NCBI GenBank assembly: GCA_002305505.1
Contig: DBRC01000027.1
Span: 63,837 to 116,449, forward strand
Source: Prevotella sp. UBA1378
Lineage (GTDB): Bacteria > Bacteroidota > Bacteroidia > Bacteroidales > Bacteroidaceae
Reading direction: 5' to 3'
Length of the DNA: 52,613 nucleotides
Made by a program: the position numbers and the translations under genes. Within the stretch, counting starts at the first letter, position 1. Each line of letters starts with the position of its first letter. Of this stretch, positions 1 through 9,116 are shown in pieces. A model generated the notes under the pieces. That model was not told where the DNA came from, made no database searches, and was given only the letters and a program-made list of their open reading frames with translations.

Positions 1-172
1 CACCGCCGCGGCGGAAACAAAAATTGCAATAAATCCGAGATTTATAGCTATTTTTCTCGGATTTATTGCAATTTTTCTTTTTGCCGCAACGGCCGCCGCC
101 CACCGTTAGCATTGCAACCGGCGGCATGAGGGGAAGCAGCACGGATTAACGTGATGTCCTTATCCCGAACTC
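1..172 (-). repeat. Contig-end palindromic repeat, left copy
   Basis: This stretch contains a perfect 22-bp inverted repeat (19-40 and 55-76, core TTGCAATAAATCCGAGA) around a 14-base loop, flanked by GC-rich sequence. Read on the minus strand it starts with GAGTTCGGGATAAG (172-159), continues through CGGTGGGCGGC (105-95) and GGCAAAAAGA (85-76), and ends in the AT-rich palindrome. The same blocks occur in the same order at 52443-52613. The element starts about 25 bp beyond the stop codon of the PpiD-like gene. It is either a dispersed repeat or a structured 3' element. Its function is unknown. Confidence 0.75.
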
Positions 173-196
173 AAGTTGCAATAGGTGAAAGGGAGA

Positions 197-2338
197 TTAG
201 AAGAACAAATAACGGTTGTCAACAACCTTTGCCTTCAAATAAAGCTCATTCATGAAACGGCTGGCAGCTTGAAGCGCCATCTGCTGGAGCTGTGCCTCCG
301 TTGCCTTAGCATCAAACTTAACACCGGCACGCTGGGTCTTGGAAACCACCTGGAACAGATAGGCACCACCGTTGCCTTTCACCATGTTCTTGCTGAACTG
401 GCCTGCCTTTGTGGCAGCCACAGCACCGCTCAAAGCCGGCTCGCTGGCACCTGTAGCCTGTACGAATACCGGAGCACTGAACGTGATCTGGTTTACTGCT
501 GACACCTGAGCACCCTTGCCCTTGGCTGCATTCACGCTATTCACACCTGCCAGCTGCTGCTGAATCATCTCGAACTTCTTATCGCGGATAACCTCAGCTT
601 TGATGTTCTCCTTTACATCTTCCAAAGAACGGTAGCCCACAGGGTGCACCTTGGTCATGGCTACCACCAAGAGATGGTCGTTATTGCCACACTCGTAAAG
701 AGGCGATACATTGCCGGCCTCTGCATCGAAAATCCATTTCATCGCCTCGCGGGTAGCCCGGATTCCGGCTACGTTGTGTTCAGAATTGAAGAGATCCTTG
801 CGTTCCTGAACCTTGAAGCCGAATTTAGATGCGTTCTTCTCCAGCCCCTCAAGCGTTTGGTTCTCGCTAACAAACTGGCTGAACTTATTGTAAGCATCCG
901 AATAGGTAGCCTTCGAGAAATCTATAGTATGCTTGACAACAGCTACATCATACTTCTCAACCATTGCCTTACGGTTCACTACCTGTAACACTACATTGCC
1001 TTGGGTGAACGCTATATTCTTCAGTTCGTTCACACCCATCGTATTCAAAGCAGTCAGGTAAGCCTTTGTATCGGCATCAACCGTCTGCGACTTCTCGTAC
1101 ATTGACGATGTAAGCCACTGCGTCTTGCCCTCTTGGCCATACTTCTTAGCAATGGTTTCAAAGTCGGCACCGGCCCGAAGCGCATTATAAACGCTATCAG
1201 CCGTTTTGCGGGCAGCCTCTTCCGTTGCACCGCCGACTTGAATCTGCCGGTATTCAACCGAGTCGGGTAGCTGCGCCTTGGCAATCAGCTTGACAACGTT
1301 GAGCGAATTATCCATCGTGGTCTCGAACGGGGCGGTAGTCTGGCCGACTGCCATCGAGTCAATTTTCTGTGCAATGTCGAACGGGAATGCCTTGCGCGTT
1401 ACGAACAAGCCCGTATAAGCCAACTGCGACTGTGCTTTCTGCACCACCTCGGCTACATCGGCACCTTGCTGCAACTTCTGCGAAGCGTCGGTCATTGTCT
1501 TCATGAGCGCAGCACGGTCGGCCTTAGAAGGAAGAACCTGGAAATCCACATATTTGATGTCGCGGCTCTCTACATACTGCTTGTACATCTCTTTCTGTTT
1601 CTCGTATTTCGCCTTCAAGTCGCTCTCCTCTACCTTTACCTTATTGTCGTTGATGGAAGAATAGGCCACGGAGGCCAGCTGGATGTTGTTCTCCGTGTTC
1701 TGCCCCTCGAAAGCCATCTTGGCGGATACCGGGTTAGACAAGAGGCTATGCGACAACAGACTCTGATATTTCATGGCCAGTGTCTGCTGGCGAAGCGTCT
1801 TCTCGATGAATTTCCAGTAGTCGTAAATCTTCTGATACTGCTCTGCCATCTGAGGATTCTGGCTTGCATTCATCTTCTTGTAGTCAGCAAGGAACTTGGT
1901 GAGGCTCGACACATCGAAACGGCCAGTCTGCTGATTGACAAAAGGCGACTGCATTAAAAGAGGGTTCGTACCGGTTTTCAATATATTCTGAAGCTCTTCG
2001 TCGGTTACGGTAAGCCCTACCTTTGCTGCTTCTTTCTCCAGGATCGTGTTGTTCACAAAAGTGTTCCACACCTGATCCTTGATTTGATTCAGTTCGTCCT
2101 CGGTCAGATTGTCGCGCCCTTGCGTCATCTTAATGACCTCTTGGTATTCATCAAGCAGAGCTTGGAATTCCTGAACAGAAATTTTCTGACCTAACACTTC
2201 GCCTACCTGCTGACGCTTCTCGTTGCTTGTGGCTTCACAAGAACGGAACATCTCTTCGGCAATGAATGCGAAGAGGCCAAGGCCGATAATGACTATCAGC
2301 GTAACGCCTCTTTTTCTAATTGTTCCTAATGCTGCCAT
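197..2338 (-). CDS. PpiD-like membrane-anchored peptidyl-prolyl isomerase (SurA N-terminal and rotamase domains)
   Basis: The 713-residue protein has a short basic N-terminus, one hydrophobic segment at about residues 11-28 that anchors it in the inner membrane, and a long periplasmic part. The first few hundred residues resemble the SurA/PpiD chaperone domain. A parvulin-like rotamase domain lies in the middle (it starts near the motif DSVEYRQIQV), followed by a helical C-terminal region. Such proteins help fold outer-membrane and periplasmic proteins. The 713-residue length fits the Bacteroidetes PpiD class, which is longer than E. coli PpiD. The gene has its own -7 element at 2386-2393, so it need not be cotranscribed with the CNNM/CorC gene 99 bp upstream. 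Assignment to the PpiD/SurA superfamily is firm; orthology to PpiD itself is inferred. Confidence 0.88.
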   Translation of the reverse strand: MAALGTIRKRGVTLIVIIGLGLFAFIAEEMFRSCEATSNEKRQQVGEVLGQKISVQEFQALLDEYQEVIKMTQGRDNLTEDELNQIKDQVWNTFVNNTILEKEAAKVGLTVTDEELQNILKTGTNPLLMQSPFVNQQTGRFDVSSLTKFLADYKKMNASQNPQMAEQYQKIYDYWKFIEKTLRQQTLAMKYQSLLSHSLLSNPVSAKMAFEGQNTENNIQLASVAYSSINDNKVKVEESDLKAKYEKQKEMYKQYVESRDIKYVDFQVLPSKADRAALMKTMTDASQKLQQGADVAEVVQKAQSQLAYTGLFVTRKAFPFDIAQKIDSMAVGQTTAPFETTMDNSLNVVKLIAKAQLPDSVEYRQIQVGGATEEAARKTADSVYNALRAGADFETIAKKYGQEGKTQWLTSSMYEKSQTVDADTKAYLTALNTMGVNELKNIAFTQGNVVLQVVNRKAMVEKYDVAVVKHTIDFSKATYSDAYNKFSQFVSENQTLEGLEKNASKFGFKVQERKDLFNSEHNVAGIRATREAMKWIFDAEAGNVSPLYECGNNDHLLVVAMTKVHPVGYRSLEDVKENIKAEVIRDKKFEMIQQQLAGVNSVNAAKGKGAQVSAVNQITFSAPVFVQATGASEPALSGAVAATKAGQFSKNMVKGNGGAYLFQVVSKTQRAGVKFDAKATEAQLQQMALQAASRFMNELYLKAKVVDNRYLFF

Positions 2339-2385
2339 TACTGTTTATTTATTTTTTGTTTTTATAATATTTTTCATTTAGCGGA

Positions 2386-2393
2386 CAAAATTA
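2386..2393 (-). promoter_or_regulatory. Bacteroidetes -7 element for the PpiD-like gene
   Basis: The minus strand reads TAATTTTG here, matching the TAnnTTTG consensus, about 47 bp before the start codon. No good TTTG -33 partner is seen at 19-21 bp. Confidence 0.5.
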
Positions 2394-2437
2394 CAAATTT
2401 TATATCAAATATCGATAGAAAAACACAAAAAAATCGC

Positions 2438-3697
2438 TCATTCACTGACTTTTAGCTTTACCAACTCGATTTTCGTCATTGTATTTTTGATAATTTTGAA
2501 TTCGTACTTGCCGATTCTCACCACCTCGTTCAGTTTCGGGAAACTTTGGTATTCGTGGAGTATTAATCCCCCCAGCGTCATGTACTCATCCCTCTCCGGC
2601 AAATCGAGGTTGAACATCTCGTTGATTTTCTCTATCTCGAGCCGTGCCGAAAGAAGGTATTCGCCGGTCTCAAGCTGTCTGGCAATGTAGTTGTTGCTGT
2701 CATGTTCGTCTTCAATTTCACCGAAGATTTCTTCTACAATATCCTCTAAGGAAACAAGACCGCTCGTACCGCCGAACTCATCGACCACTACGCCTAAGCT
2801 TTTCTTCTGCTGAAGGAAAATATGCATCAGTTTGCTGGCTGCCATCGTTTCGGGCACGTAGGGCATCGTCTGTATGTGCTCCTTCCAGCTGTCCGGCGCA
2901 CGGAACATCTCGGAAGAATGGATATACCCTACAATATGGTCGATATCAGCCTTATAGACGATAAGCTTGGAGAACCCGCTTTCGATAAACCTGTTCTTCA
3001 ATTCTTCCAACGAGCAATCGTCGATATTGATTGCCTCTATTTCGGTCCGCGGCACCATGCAGTCGCGCACCTTCGTGTCCGAGAAATCCAACGCATTGTG
3101 GAATATCTTCACCTCTTCCTCAATGTCGTCCTCGTCTTTCGCATTGTCGATGCTGCTCTGCACGAGATAATCGAGGTCTACTTTCGTGAATCCCTTATCT
3201 CCGGTCTCTTTCTCCATTTTGATTCCTGCGATACGCAGCAACAGCCGCGACATGAACGTAGCGAAGCGGGATATAGGGTAAAGCAGTATATAACATCCCA
3301 TGGCCGGTATCGCAAAGATGGTGAGCAGCGTATTGGGGTTGCTCTTGAAGACCGACTTCGGAAGAAACTCGCCCGTGAAAAGCACGATGACAGTGGAAAG
3401 CACGGTGTCGGCTATCACGCGCGCACCGTCGCTTAGAGCATAGAACAGGGTATTATCGAAAATCTGTGCGAACAGGATACCGTAAATCACGAGCGCGATA
3501 TTGTTGCCCACCAGCATCGTGCTGACAAAATTATTGGGATGGCGATAAAAGAATCCGATTGCCTTTTGTGCGACGCCATCCTTCTCCCTGTCCATCTCGG
3601 CCAACAACCGGTTACTGGACACAAAAGCAATCTCCATGCCCGAGAAGAAAGCAGAGAAAACCATTGTGGCAAGGATTCCTATGATCTGTCCTGTCAT
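2438..3697 (-). CDS. CNNM/CorC (HlyC) family transporter-like protein with CBS domains
   Basis: The 419-residue inner-membrane protein has the standard order of this family. An N-terminal DUF21/CNNM transmembrane domain (several hydrophobic helices in the first ~150 residues) is followed by a tandem CBS pair (about 200-330, containing VVVDEFGGTSGLVSLEDIVE) and a C-terminal CorC_HlyC domain (about 340-415). Relatives are linked to magnesium or cobalt efflux. The older name, hemolysin, has little support. Its ATG overlaps the lptC stop codon by 4 bp (ATGA), so the two are translationally coupled. The placement among envelope genes is typical of Bacteroidales. The substrate cannot be read from the sequence. 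Confidence 0.88.
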   Translation of the reverse strand: MTGQIIGILATMVFSAFFSGMEIAFVSSNRLLAEMDREKDGVAQKAIGFFYRHPNNFVSTMLVGNNIALVIYGILFAQIFDNTLFYALSDGARVIADTVLSTVIVLFTGEFLPKSVFKSNPNTLLTIFAIPAMGCYILLYPISRFATFMSRLLLRIAGIKMEKETGDKGFTKVDLDYLVQSSIDNAKDEDDIEEEVKIFHNALDFSDTKVRDCMVPRTEIEAINIDDCSLEELKNRFIESGFSKLIVYKADIDHIVGYIHSSEMFRAPDSWKEHIQTMPYVPETMAASKLMHIFLQQKKSLGVVVDEFGGTSGLVSLEDIVEEIFGEIEDEHDSNNYIARQLETGEYLLSARLEIEKINEMFNLDLPERDEYMTLGGLILHEYQSFPKLNEVVRIGKYEFKIIKNTMTKIELVKLKVSE

Positions 3698-4383
3698 GGC
3701 TGCAAAGGATTTTTGGGCGTAGCAGCACGCTTGGTAGCGGCGGGGCGTACTACCGGCACGGCTGAAGCTGTATCGCCCGGAACAGTTGAAGGTGCAGCCC
3801 CCGCCGGCTCGCTTTCTACATCCGATTTAACAAACGAGCCTTGCGAGTTCGACACGGTATAACGTGTCATTTTCTCATCGCTCCTGAAATACGTGCCTTG
3901 AAGTGTACGCTCGGGGGTATACAGCACGGAAAATTTGTTGGAATACAATTCGTGGGCCATGCCGTCCCAAAAGAGCTCCTCGCTGCTGAAACGCATGCCG
4001 TTCACATTCCTGACGCGCACGCGCCCCCGCAGCTCCCATAACTTTTTCTGGTCGTAATACCACGCCGTATCGGCTTGGACATACGCCTGGACGCGGAACT
4101 GTTCGTCAAACTGCTCGAAAAAGACACCTTTAATGAAAGTCCATCTTGAGGGGGTGCGCACAGTATTCACATCCCAGCGCTCTGTCACGATTTTATATTT
4201 AATCACGCCAGAATCGGAAATAAGCGTATTCACTCCGTAAGAGGTCATCACCGATACGGAATCGCGTTCATGAATGGCAGGAGCGGTATGCTCTTTCTCT
4301 TCGGAACACGACGGGAAAGCCAAAAGGGTGAACACAATGCTCATCCCCATTAATGCTTTTATTTCATTCGTTTTCGGGGCCAA
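3694..4383 (-). CDS. lptC: LPS export component LptC (lipoprotein-like N-terminus)
   Basis: The 229-residue protein starts with a hydrophobic segment ending in a lipobox-like LLAFPSC near residue 26, so it is probably a lipoprotein or is anchored by this segment. The following region carries the LptC/OstA-type beta pattern (RVRNVNGMRFSSEELFWDG, then LQGTYFRSDE), as expected for the periplasmic bridge that passes lipopolysaccharide from LptBFG to LptA. About 38 residues at the C-terminus are rich in Ala, Pro and Thr and look disordered, extending the protein beyond the core LptC fold. The gene lies 12 bp after the outer-membrane protein gene and overlaps the next gene by 4 bp. Family assignment rests on pattern and context. 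Confidence 0.78.
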   Translation of the reverse strand: MAPKTNEIKALMGMSIVFTLLAFPSCSEEKEHTAPAIHERDSVSVMTSYGVNTLISDSGVIKYKIVTERWDVNTVRTPSRWTFIKGVFFEQFDEQFRVQAYVQADTAWYYDQKKLWELRGRVRVRNVNGMRFSSEELFWDGMAHELYSNKFSVLYTPERTLQGTYFRSDEKMTRYTVSNSQGSFVKSDVESEPAGAAPSTVPGDTASAVPVVRPAATKRAATPKNPLQP

Positions 4384-4395
4384 TGATTATGTATG

Positions 4396-5682
4396 TTAAT
4401 TAAATTTCCACTTCATGAACCATGCTTCATTGAATGTGATTCCGATGTTTATACGGAAGGTATTTTCCGTAATCAGGCCAGTGGCAGCCGAACGTGCCCA
4501 TTGCCCACTGATATTCAGGACGGAACGGTTGTTGTATGCATTGGTGATGGGGATACCGAAACCGGCACTTATGCTCATCTCCTTCGGGCCGTCGACCCCA
4601 TTCACCTTATAATAAGATGTAGCATAGGAAGCACCGAAACGATAACGTATGCGGTTGAGGAGGTTACGGCTTGCCACGTTCGGAATCCATTCACCGCCGA
4701 CGGTGAGCTTGCTCCTGTCCTTCAGCAGCCCGCTCTTCATCACATACTTCTGCATTACGTCATCACTCTCCGGAAACTCAAGCGAGCCCCATTTCTGCAA
4801 GGAATAGTCTACGCCTACCGTCCATTTCTTGCCGTGCTTCCATGCCAGGCCGAGGCCGTAGGTCATCGGAATACTCAGCGCATTAGACACGATAAAGGAT
4901 GAATCGGTGGATACACTTGTCTGTGTGTTCTTATTCGTGATGTTCAGTTCGGCATCGGCGCCGAGCTTGTGGCCAATCCCTACTGTCGCACCGATTGTCA
5001 GAATGTCTTCCGGGGTTACCGCCCGTTCCCACTGCGCCCCGAAATCCAGCTTGTAGCTGGCTATGTCTGCACCGTATGTCTTCGATACCGTATTAGCATA
5101 AGAATCGGTATATGAAACAACGACCGACTTTGAATAAGTACCCCACAGATAAGAGAAGTTGGCCCCTACCGAAAAGCTGTTGAATACATTCCATCCCAAG
5201 CCCAAATAGGCCTGATGCAAACCGCCGGAACCGGAATACGTCTGGGTAACCGTGGTGGAAGACGTACCGACAGCCGATGTTTGATAATAGTTGTAACCGA
5301 CGTTCGTATATGGAAGGATACCGAAACTAAGCCCCAGGTCAGGCATCAGGCGGAAAGCTCCTACAAGGTACTCGAAGTTGGCGTTGTGGGCATTCTTCTT
5401 TGTCCCGTTCTCTGAAAAGTTCGTTATTTGCCCGGAAGCGCCCACATCGATAATCATCGTCAGAGAATCTACAGCGGAATAAGATGCCGGATTCATGGAG
5501 TTCACCTGATTTCCGAAACGCAAGCCTTGCGACAGGCCGTTCATCCCCCGGTTAAACCCCTGGGCCTGTTCGGAAAGCACGCCCAACCCGAATTGGCTAT
5601 ATGGCGAATTGGTACCGCTTTGTGCAGTGGCTGTTAATGCTAATGCACCTATAAAGATGCTACTTAATAGTTTTGTTTTCAT
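4396..5682 (-). CDS. Predicted outer-membrane beta-barrel protein, function unknown
   Basis: I chose the ATG at 5682 because it gives a clean signal peptide (MKTKLLSSIFIGALALTATA, cleavage after the Ala run). An upstream in-frame ATG at 5703 is possible. The 428-residue mature protein alternates hydrophobic and polar residues, is rich in Gly, Tyr, Ser and Asn, and ends close to a terminal aromatic stretch (EAWFMKWKFN), all features of an outer-membrane barrel. It resembles Bacteroidetes proteins of the PorV/FadL-like kind, but I cannot assign a specific family. Its start overlaps the 3' end of coaX and it is followed 12 bp later by lptC, so it belongs to the coaX-OMP-lptC-CNNM operon. Confidence 0.75.
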   Translation of the reverse strand: MKTKLLSSIFIGALALTATAQSGTNSPYSQFGLGVLSEQAQGFNRGMNGLSQGLRFGNQVNSMNPASYSAVDSLTMIIDVGASGQITNFSENGTKKNAHNANFEYLVGAFRLMPDLGLSFGILPYTNVGYNYYQTSAVGTSSTTVTQTYSGSGGLHQAYLGLGWNVFNSFSVGANFSYLWGTYSKSVVVSYTDSYANTVSKTYGADIASYKLDFGAQWERAVTPEDILTIGATVGIGHKLGADAELNITNKNTQTSVSTDSSFIVSNALSIPMTYGLGLAWKHGKKWTVGVDYSLQKWGSLEFPESDDVMQKYVMKSGLLKDRSKLTVGGEWIPNVASRNLLNRIRYRFGASYATSYYKVNGVDGPKEMSISAGFGIPITNAYNNRSVLNISGQWARSAATGLITENTFRINIGITFNEAWFMKWKFN

Positions 5683-6421
5683 TCTCTGTTCGTAATGCTT
5701 CATTATAAAGAAGTATGTGGTTCAGCCCTTCCGGGACTATAAATTTGTCTGCAAAGATGCACTTTTTTTCTGAGATGTGCAAATTTAGTTGCACTCCTCC
5801 CGTTAAATAAATAAAAAGGTTCGGATATTTTAATAAATAATCACGAATATACCCTTCTATTTCATACACCACCCCGTGCATCACACCGCACCTGATGGCC
5901 GTTTCCGTGGTATCACCTATCTCGGGCGTATACCCCCTGCGCTGGATCAGCGGCAGCGAATCGGTAAACCGGTTGAGCGCCTTGATGCGTATCGTGGGGC
6001 CGGGAGAAATATTCCCCCCGAGGTATTCGCCTTCGGCATTTACGAGGTCGTAAGTAATACAAGTGCCCACATCGATAACCAGCACAGCGTTTCCCTTGTG
6101 CTTCATATAGGCACCCACAGCTGCTGCCAACCGGTCGCTGCCCAATGTTTCCGGCGTGGAATACTTATTTACGATAGGAACCGGAGTGATACCGGACAGC
6201 AATTGCACGACAGGGAAAGGCAATCTGGCAATACGCTCTTGCATTTCGCCCGACAATTTAACGACAGTGGAATATATTCCGCGCTCAAAATGATAGCGAT
6301 TACAGAAATCGTCTAATTTATAGTATTCCCCATCGTCCATTCTTTTTTCTTCAACGGGCGTGTTACCGTCGAAAGCTACAAGTTTGGTACATGTGTTACC
6401 TATATCTATTGTCAGGTTCAT
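5660..6421 (-). CDS. coaX: Type III pantothenate kinase
   Basis: The 253-residue cytoplasmic enzyme phosphorylates pantothenate in the first step of coenzyme A synthesis. It has the CoaX signature motifs in order: the phosphate loop DIGNT at residues 6-10, the pantothenate/ribose motif GSDRLAA near 95, and DVGTCITYDLV near 115-125, within the ASKHA fold. The length matches the family. It is the first gene of a minus-strand operon (coaX, OMP, lptC, CNNM/CorC) and overlaps the OMP start by about 23 bp. A -7 element lies at 6446-6453. Its promoter is divergent from that of the DUF4105 gene. Confidence 0.95.
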   Translation of the reverse strand: MNLTIDIGNTCTKLVAFDGNTPVEEKRMDDGEYYKLDDFCNRYHFERGIYSTVVKLSGEMQERIARLPFPVVQLLSGITPVPIVNKYSTPETLGSDRLAAAVGAYMKHKGNAVLVIDVGTCITYDLVNAEGEYLGGNISPGPTIRIKALNRFTDSLPLIQRRGYTPEIGDTTETAIRCGVMHGVVYEIEGYIRDYLLKYPNLFIYLTGGVQLNLHISEKKCIFADKFIVPEGLNHILLYNEALRTENENKTIK

Positions 6422-6445
6422 TGCTTATCTTAAACTTTCGAGCTG

Positions 6446-6453
6446 CAAAATTA
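6446..6453 (-). promoter_or_regulatory. -7 element for the coaX operon
   Basis: The minus strand reads TAATTTTG, 24 bp before the coaX ATG. It lies back to back with the plus-strand element at 6499-6506. Confidence 0.55.
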
Positions 6454-6498
6454 TTGAAAAAAAACGAGATAATAGCACTGAAAGTAAAAAAAAGAGTT

Positions 6499-6506
6499 TA
6501 TTTTTG
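6499..6506 (+). promoter_or_regulatory. -7 element directly in front of the DUF4105 GTG start
   Basis: The sequence TATTTTTG matches TAnnTTTG and ends 4 bases before the GTG at 6511. In this promoter class transcription starts about 4-6 bases after the G, so the message would begin at or next to the start codon. Confidence 0.5.
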
Positions 6507-6510
6507 CACC

Positions 6511-7689
6511 GTGAAAGATTTTAAAATCATTATCAGGGCTTCGCTCCTTACTTTTATATCACTGATATCCAATGGGATACCAGCCATGGCTACACAGAAT
6601 CAAGCAAACCAGATGGACTCTGTTGAGATTAGCTTGCTCACTTGTTCGCCCCACGAACAAGTATACAGCCTATATGGGCATTCGGCCTTGAGGTATAAAG
6701 ACCTGCGCACGGGCGAGGATTTAGCTTTTAATTGGGGAATCTTTAACTTCAAGAAACCTTTCTTTGTATTGCGCTTCATGTTCGGCCTGACCGATTACGA
6801 ACTGGGAATAATGCCCATCGGCAGATTCTGTGAAGAATACAAACGCCGGGGCAGCCAGGTAATGGAACAGGTACTGAACCTTACTGCCGACGAGAAAAGG
6901 AAAGTGAGGATGGCGCTCGCAGAAAACCTGAGACCGGAAAACCGGGTCTACCGCTACAACTTTCTCTACGATAACTGCAGCACGAGGCCAAGAAACATCA
7001 TAGAAAACAGCCTTAATGGGGAGATACAATATCAAGTACGCCAAGGCTATACCCCCACGTATAGGGAAATGGTCAGAGAGCACACCCGGAACCATCCATG
7101 GGCAACGGCAGGCAACGACCTGCTGTTGGGAGTGAAAGCTGACCTGCCGACTGACCTCCGGCAACAAGAGTTCCTGCCGCAAAACCTCATGTACGATTTC
7201 GACCATGCGCAGATTTACGAAGAGGGGACGTACCGCCCGCTCGTCAAAGAGCGCCGTATTATTGTAAAGGGAGGCGTGCAGGTCATCAAGCAGGATTTTC
7301 CGTTATCACCCACAGAGTGTGCTGTCATCCTCTTTATTATATCGCTGCTGATTATGTCAGTCGAGTTCAAGAAGAAACATACATACAAGGGTTGGGACGT
7401 TGCGCTCATGGCCATACAGGGAAGCACGGGAACCATCCTCTTCCTCATGTTTTTCTCACAACACCCCACAACAAGCACCAACCTGCAAATATTGCTGCTC
7501 AACCCGTTGCCACTCGCATTCTTATATCATATTATAAAGAAGAAGAAAAGCGTATATTGGAAACTGTCTGCCATAATGACCACAGCATTCTTTATAGGAG
7601 GCTTTTTCCAAGACTATGCAGAAGGAATGGAAATTGTGGCACTATCTTTGCTTACAAGAAACATATCGCATTTCAAGAATGAGGAATAA
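6511..7689 (+). CDS. DUF4105 domain protein, exported and membrane-bound
   Basis: Starting at the GTG at 6511, the 392-residue protein has a basic N-terminus, a hydrophobic core and an AMA cleavage site, a plausible signal peptide. An earlier in-frame ATG at 6391 lies upstream of the -7 element and overlaps coaX, so I rejected it. The N-terminal half carries the DUF4105 pattern (SLYGHSALRYKD, NFLYDNCSTRPRNII), with a conserved His and an Asn-Cys pair recalling NlpC/P60-like or other thiol-hydrolase folds; this link is only an inference. The C-terminal third has three or four hydrophobic segments. The stop overlaps the next gene by 11 bp. The substrate is unknown. Confidence 0.82.
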   Translation: MKDFKIIIRASLLTFISLISNGIPAMATQNQANQMDSVEISLLTCSPHEQVYSLYGHSALRYKDLRTGEDLAFNWGIFNFKKPFFVLRFMFGLTDYELGIMPIGRFCEEYKRRGSQVMEQVLNLTADEKRKVRMALAENLRPENRVYRYNFLYDNCSTRPRNIIENSLNGEIQYQVRQGYTPTYREMVREHTRNHPWATAGNDLLLGVKADLPTDLRQQEFLPQNLMYDFDHAQIYEEGTYRPLVKERRIIVKGGVQVIKQDFPLSPTECAVILFIISLLIMSVEFKKKHTYKGWDVALMAIQGSTGTILFLMFFSQHPTTSTNLQILLLNPLPLAFLYHIIKKKKSVYWKLSAIMTTAFFIGGFFQDYAEGMEIVALSLLTRNISHFKNEE

Positions 7690-9094
7690 ATATCTGTACA
7701 TCACCCTGCTTGCCGTACTTGGCTTCAACAGCGAAGGCATGGCACAGAGCATGAAGGCTGCGCCGAGACTGGTGGTTAACATCGCCATTGACCGGTTGCG
7801 CACCGACTATCTTGAAGCCTATGCACCACTCTACGGCAGCGACGGTTTTAAGCGTCTGCTTGAACAGGGACTGGTATACGCCAATGCCTCTTATAATTTC
7901 ATGCCCATAGACAGAGCTTCTGCAATTGCTGCCCTGTCGACGGGGACTACACCTTATTACAATAGTATTGTTGGGACAGAATGGCTCAATAAGAAAACGC
8001 TGCGCCCGCAAAACTGTGTATACGATGAGCAATACACCTATTCGCCAGCCAACCTGGCAACTTCCACGATAGGCGACGAACTGAAAGTAACGACCAAGGG
8101 CAATGGAAAAGTCTTCGCATTCGCACCTTTTGCCGATGCTGCCATCCTGTCAGCCGGGCATGCTGCCGACGGCGTGGCATGGAACAACCAATCGAAATGG
8201 GTCACGAGCAACTACTACTCTCCCCTGTCGAGCTGGCTCAGCGGATACATGAGGCTGTATGCGCCCGAGCAAGACGTGAACAAGAGCATTACGGATATGG
8301 TGCTCAGTTGTATCGACAACAACGGTATCGGACTCGATGACAAGCCCGATCTTCTCAACATCGTATATAGCGATTATCCTTATATATACAAAAATACAAC
8401 CGGACTGGACAAGAACGACCTCTTACTGGAGGGGTATATGAATCTTGACAAGAACCTGGCACACCTCATTTCAGCCATTGAGACGAAACTGGGGCACGAA
8501 CGCGTGCTCTTCGTACTGACCAGTACCGGATACAGCGACGAGGAAGAAGAGGACAACAACGGGAAATACCGCATCCCGACCGGTAAGTTCAACATTACGC
8601 GGACATCTAACCTCCTTAATATGTACTTAGGGGCTGTATACGGCAACGCACGCTATGTTGAAACCTGCTATAAGAATCAAATTTACCTGAATCATAAACT
8701 TCTTGAACAGCGGAATATCAATTTCGGCGAAGCACTGAAACGCGCCCAGGAATTCCTGCTGCAGATTGCGGGGATAAGAAACGTATATACGAGCAACCAA
8801 CTGCTGACAAGCGACAACCAATTACTGGAGAAAATCCGTAATGGTTTCAGCATAGAAAAATGCGGAGACCTGCTCATCGACGTTGCCCCGGGATGGCAAC
8901 TCATCAATGAAGACACGCACCAGTCGTCCACCTCGCGTGCAAGTTTTATCCCGTTCCCGATTATCTTCTACGGCGCCGGCACCCGCGCTGAACGCATCGC
9001 GGTCCCGGTATTCACAGACCGCATTGCCCCGACAATCGCAAAGTCGATACGCATCAGGGCTCCGAATGCTTGCTTGTCAGGACCGTTGTTCTGA
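7679..9094 (+). CDS. Alkaline-phosphatase-superfamily protein lacking most catalytic residues
   Basis: From the ATG at 7679 the 471-residue protein has a signal peptide (cleavage near MAQ, residue 23). The fold follows the PafA/type I phosphodiesterase group: LVVNIAIDRLRTDYL (metal-ligand Asp at 38), then the nucleophile region SAIAALSTGTTP, and SIRIRAPNA near the C-terminus. No Thr or Ser sits at the nucleophile position. The usual Asp-His pair of LTADHG is replaced in LTSTGYSD, and the late His of the THVP segment is missing in SFIPFPIIFYG. It is therefore probably a pseudoenzyme or has another chemistry. It starts inside the DUF4105 gene, so the pair is translationally coupled, and it lies upstream of secA. 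Role unknown; envelope location inferred. Confidence 0.85.
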   Translation: MRNKYLYITLLAVLGFNSEGMAQSMKAAPRLVVNIAIDRLRTDYLEAYAPLYGSDGFKRLLEQGLVYANASYNFMPIDRASAIAALSTGTTPYYNSIVGTEWLNKKTLRPQNCVYDEQYTYSPANLATSTIGDELKVTTKGNGKVFAFAPFADAAILSAGHAADGVAWNNQSKWVTSNYYSPLSSWLSGYMRLYAPEQDVNKSITDMVLSCIDNNGIGLDDKPDLLNIVYSDYPYIYKNTTGLDKNDLLLEGYMNLDKNLAHLISAIETKLGHERVLFVLTSTGYSDEEEEDNNGKYRIPTGKFNITRTSNLLNMYLGAVYGNARYVETCYKNQIYLNHKLLEQRNINFGEALKRAQEFLLQIAGIRNVYTSNQLLTSDNQLLEKIRNGFSIEKCGDLLIDVAPGWQLINEDTHQSSTSRASFIPFPIIFYGAGTRAERIAVPVFTDRIAPTIAKSIRIRAPNACLSGPLF

Positions 9095-9116
9095 CAAACA
9101 CTTACCATTTTAACTG

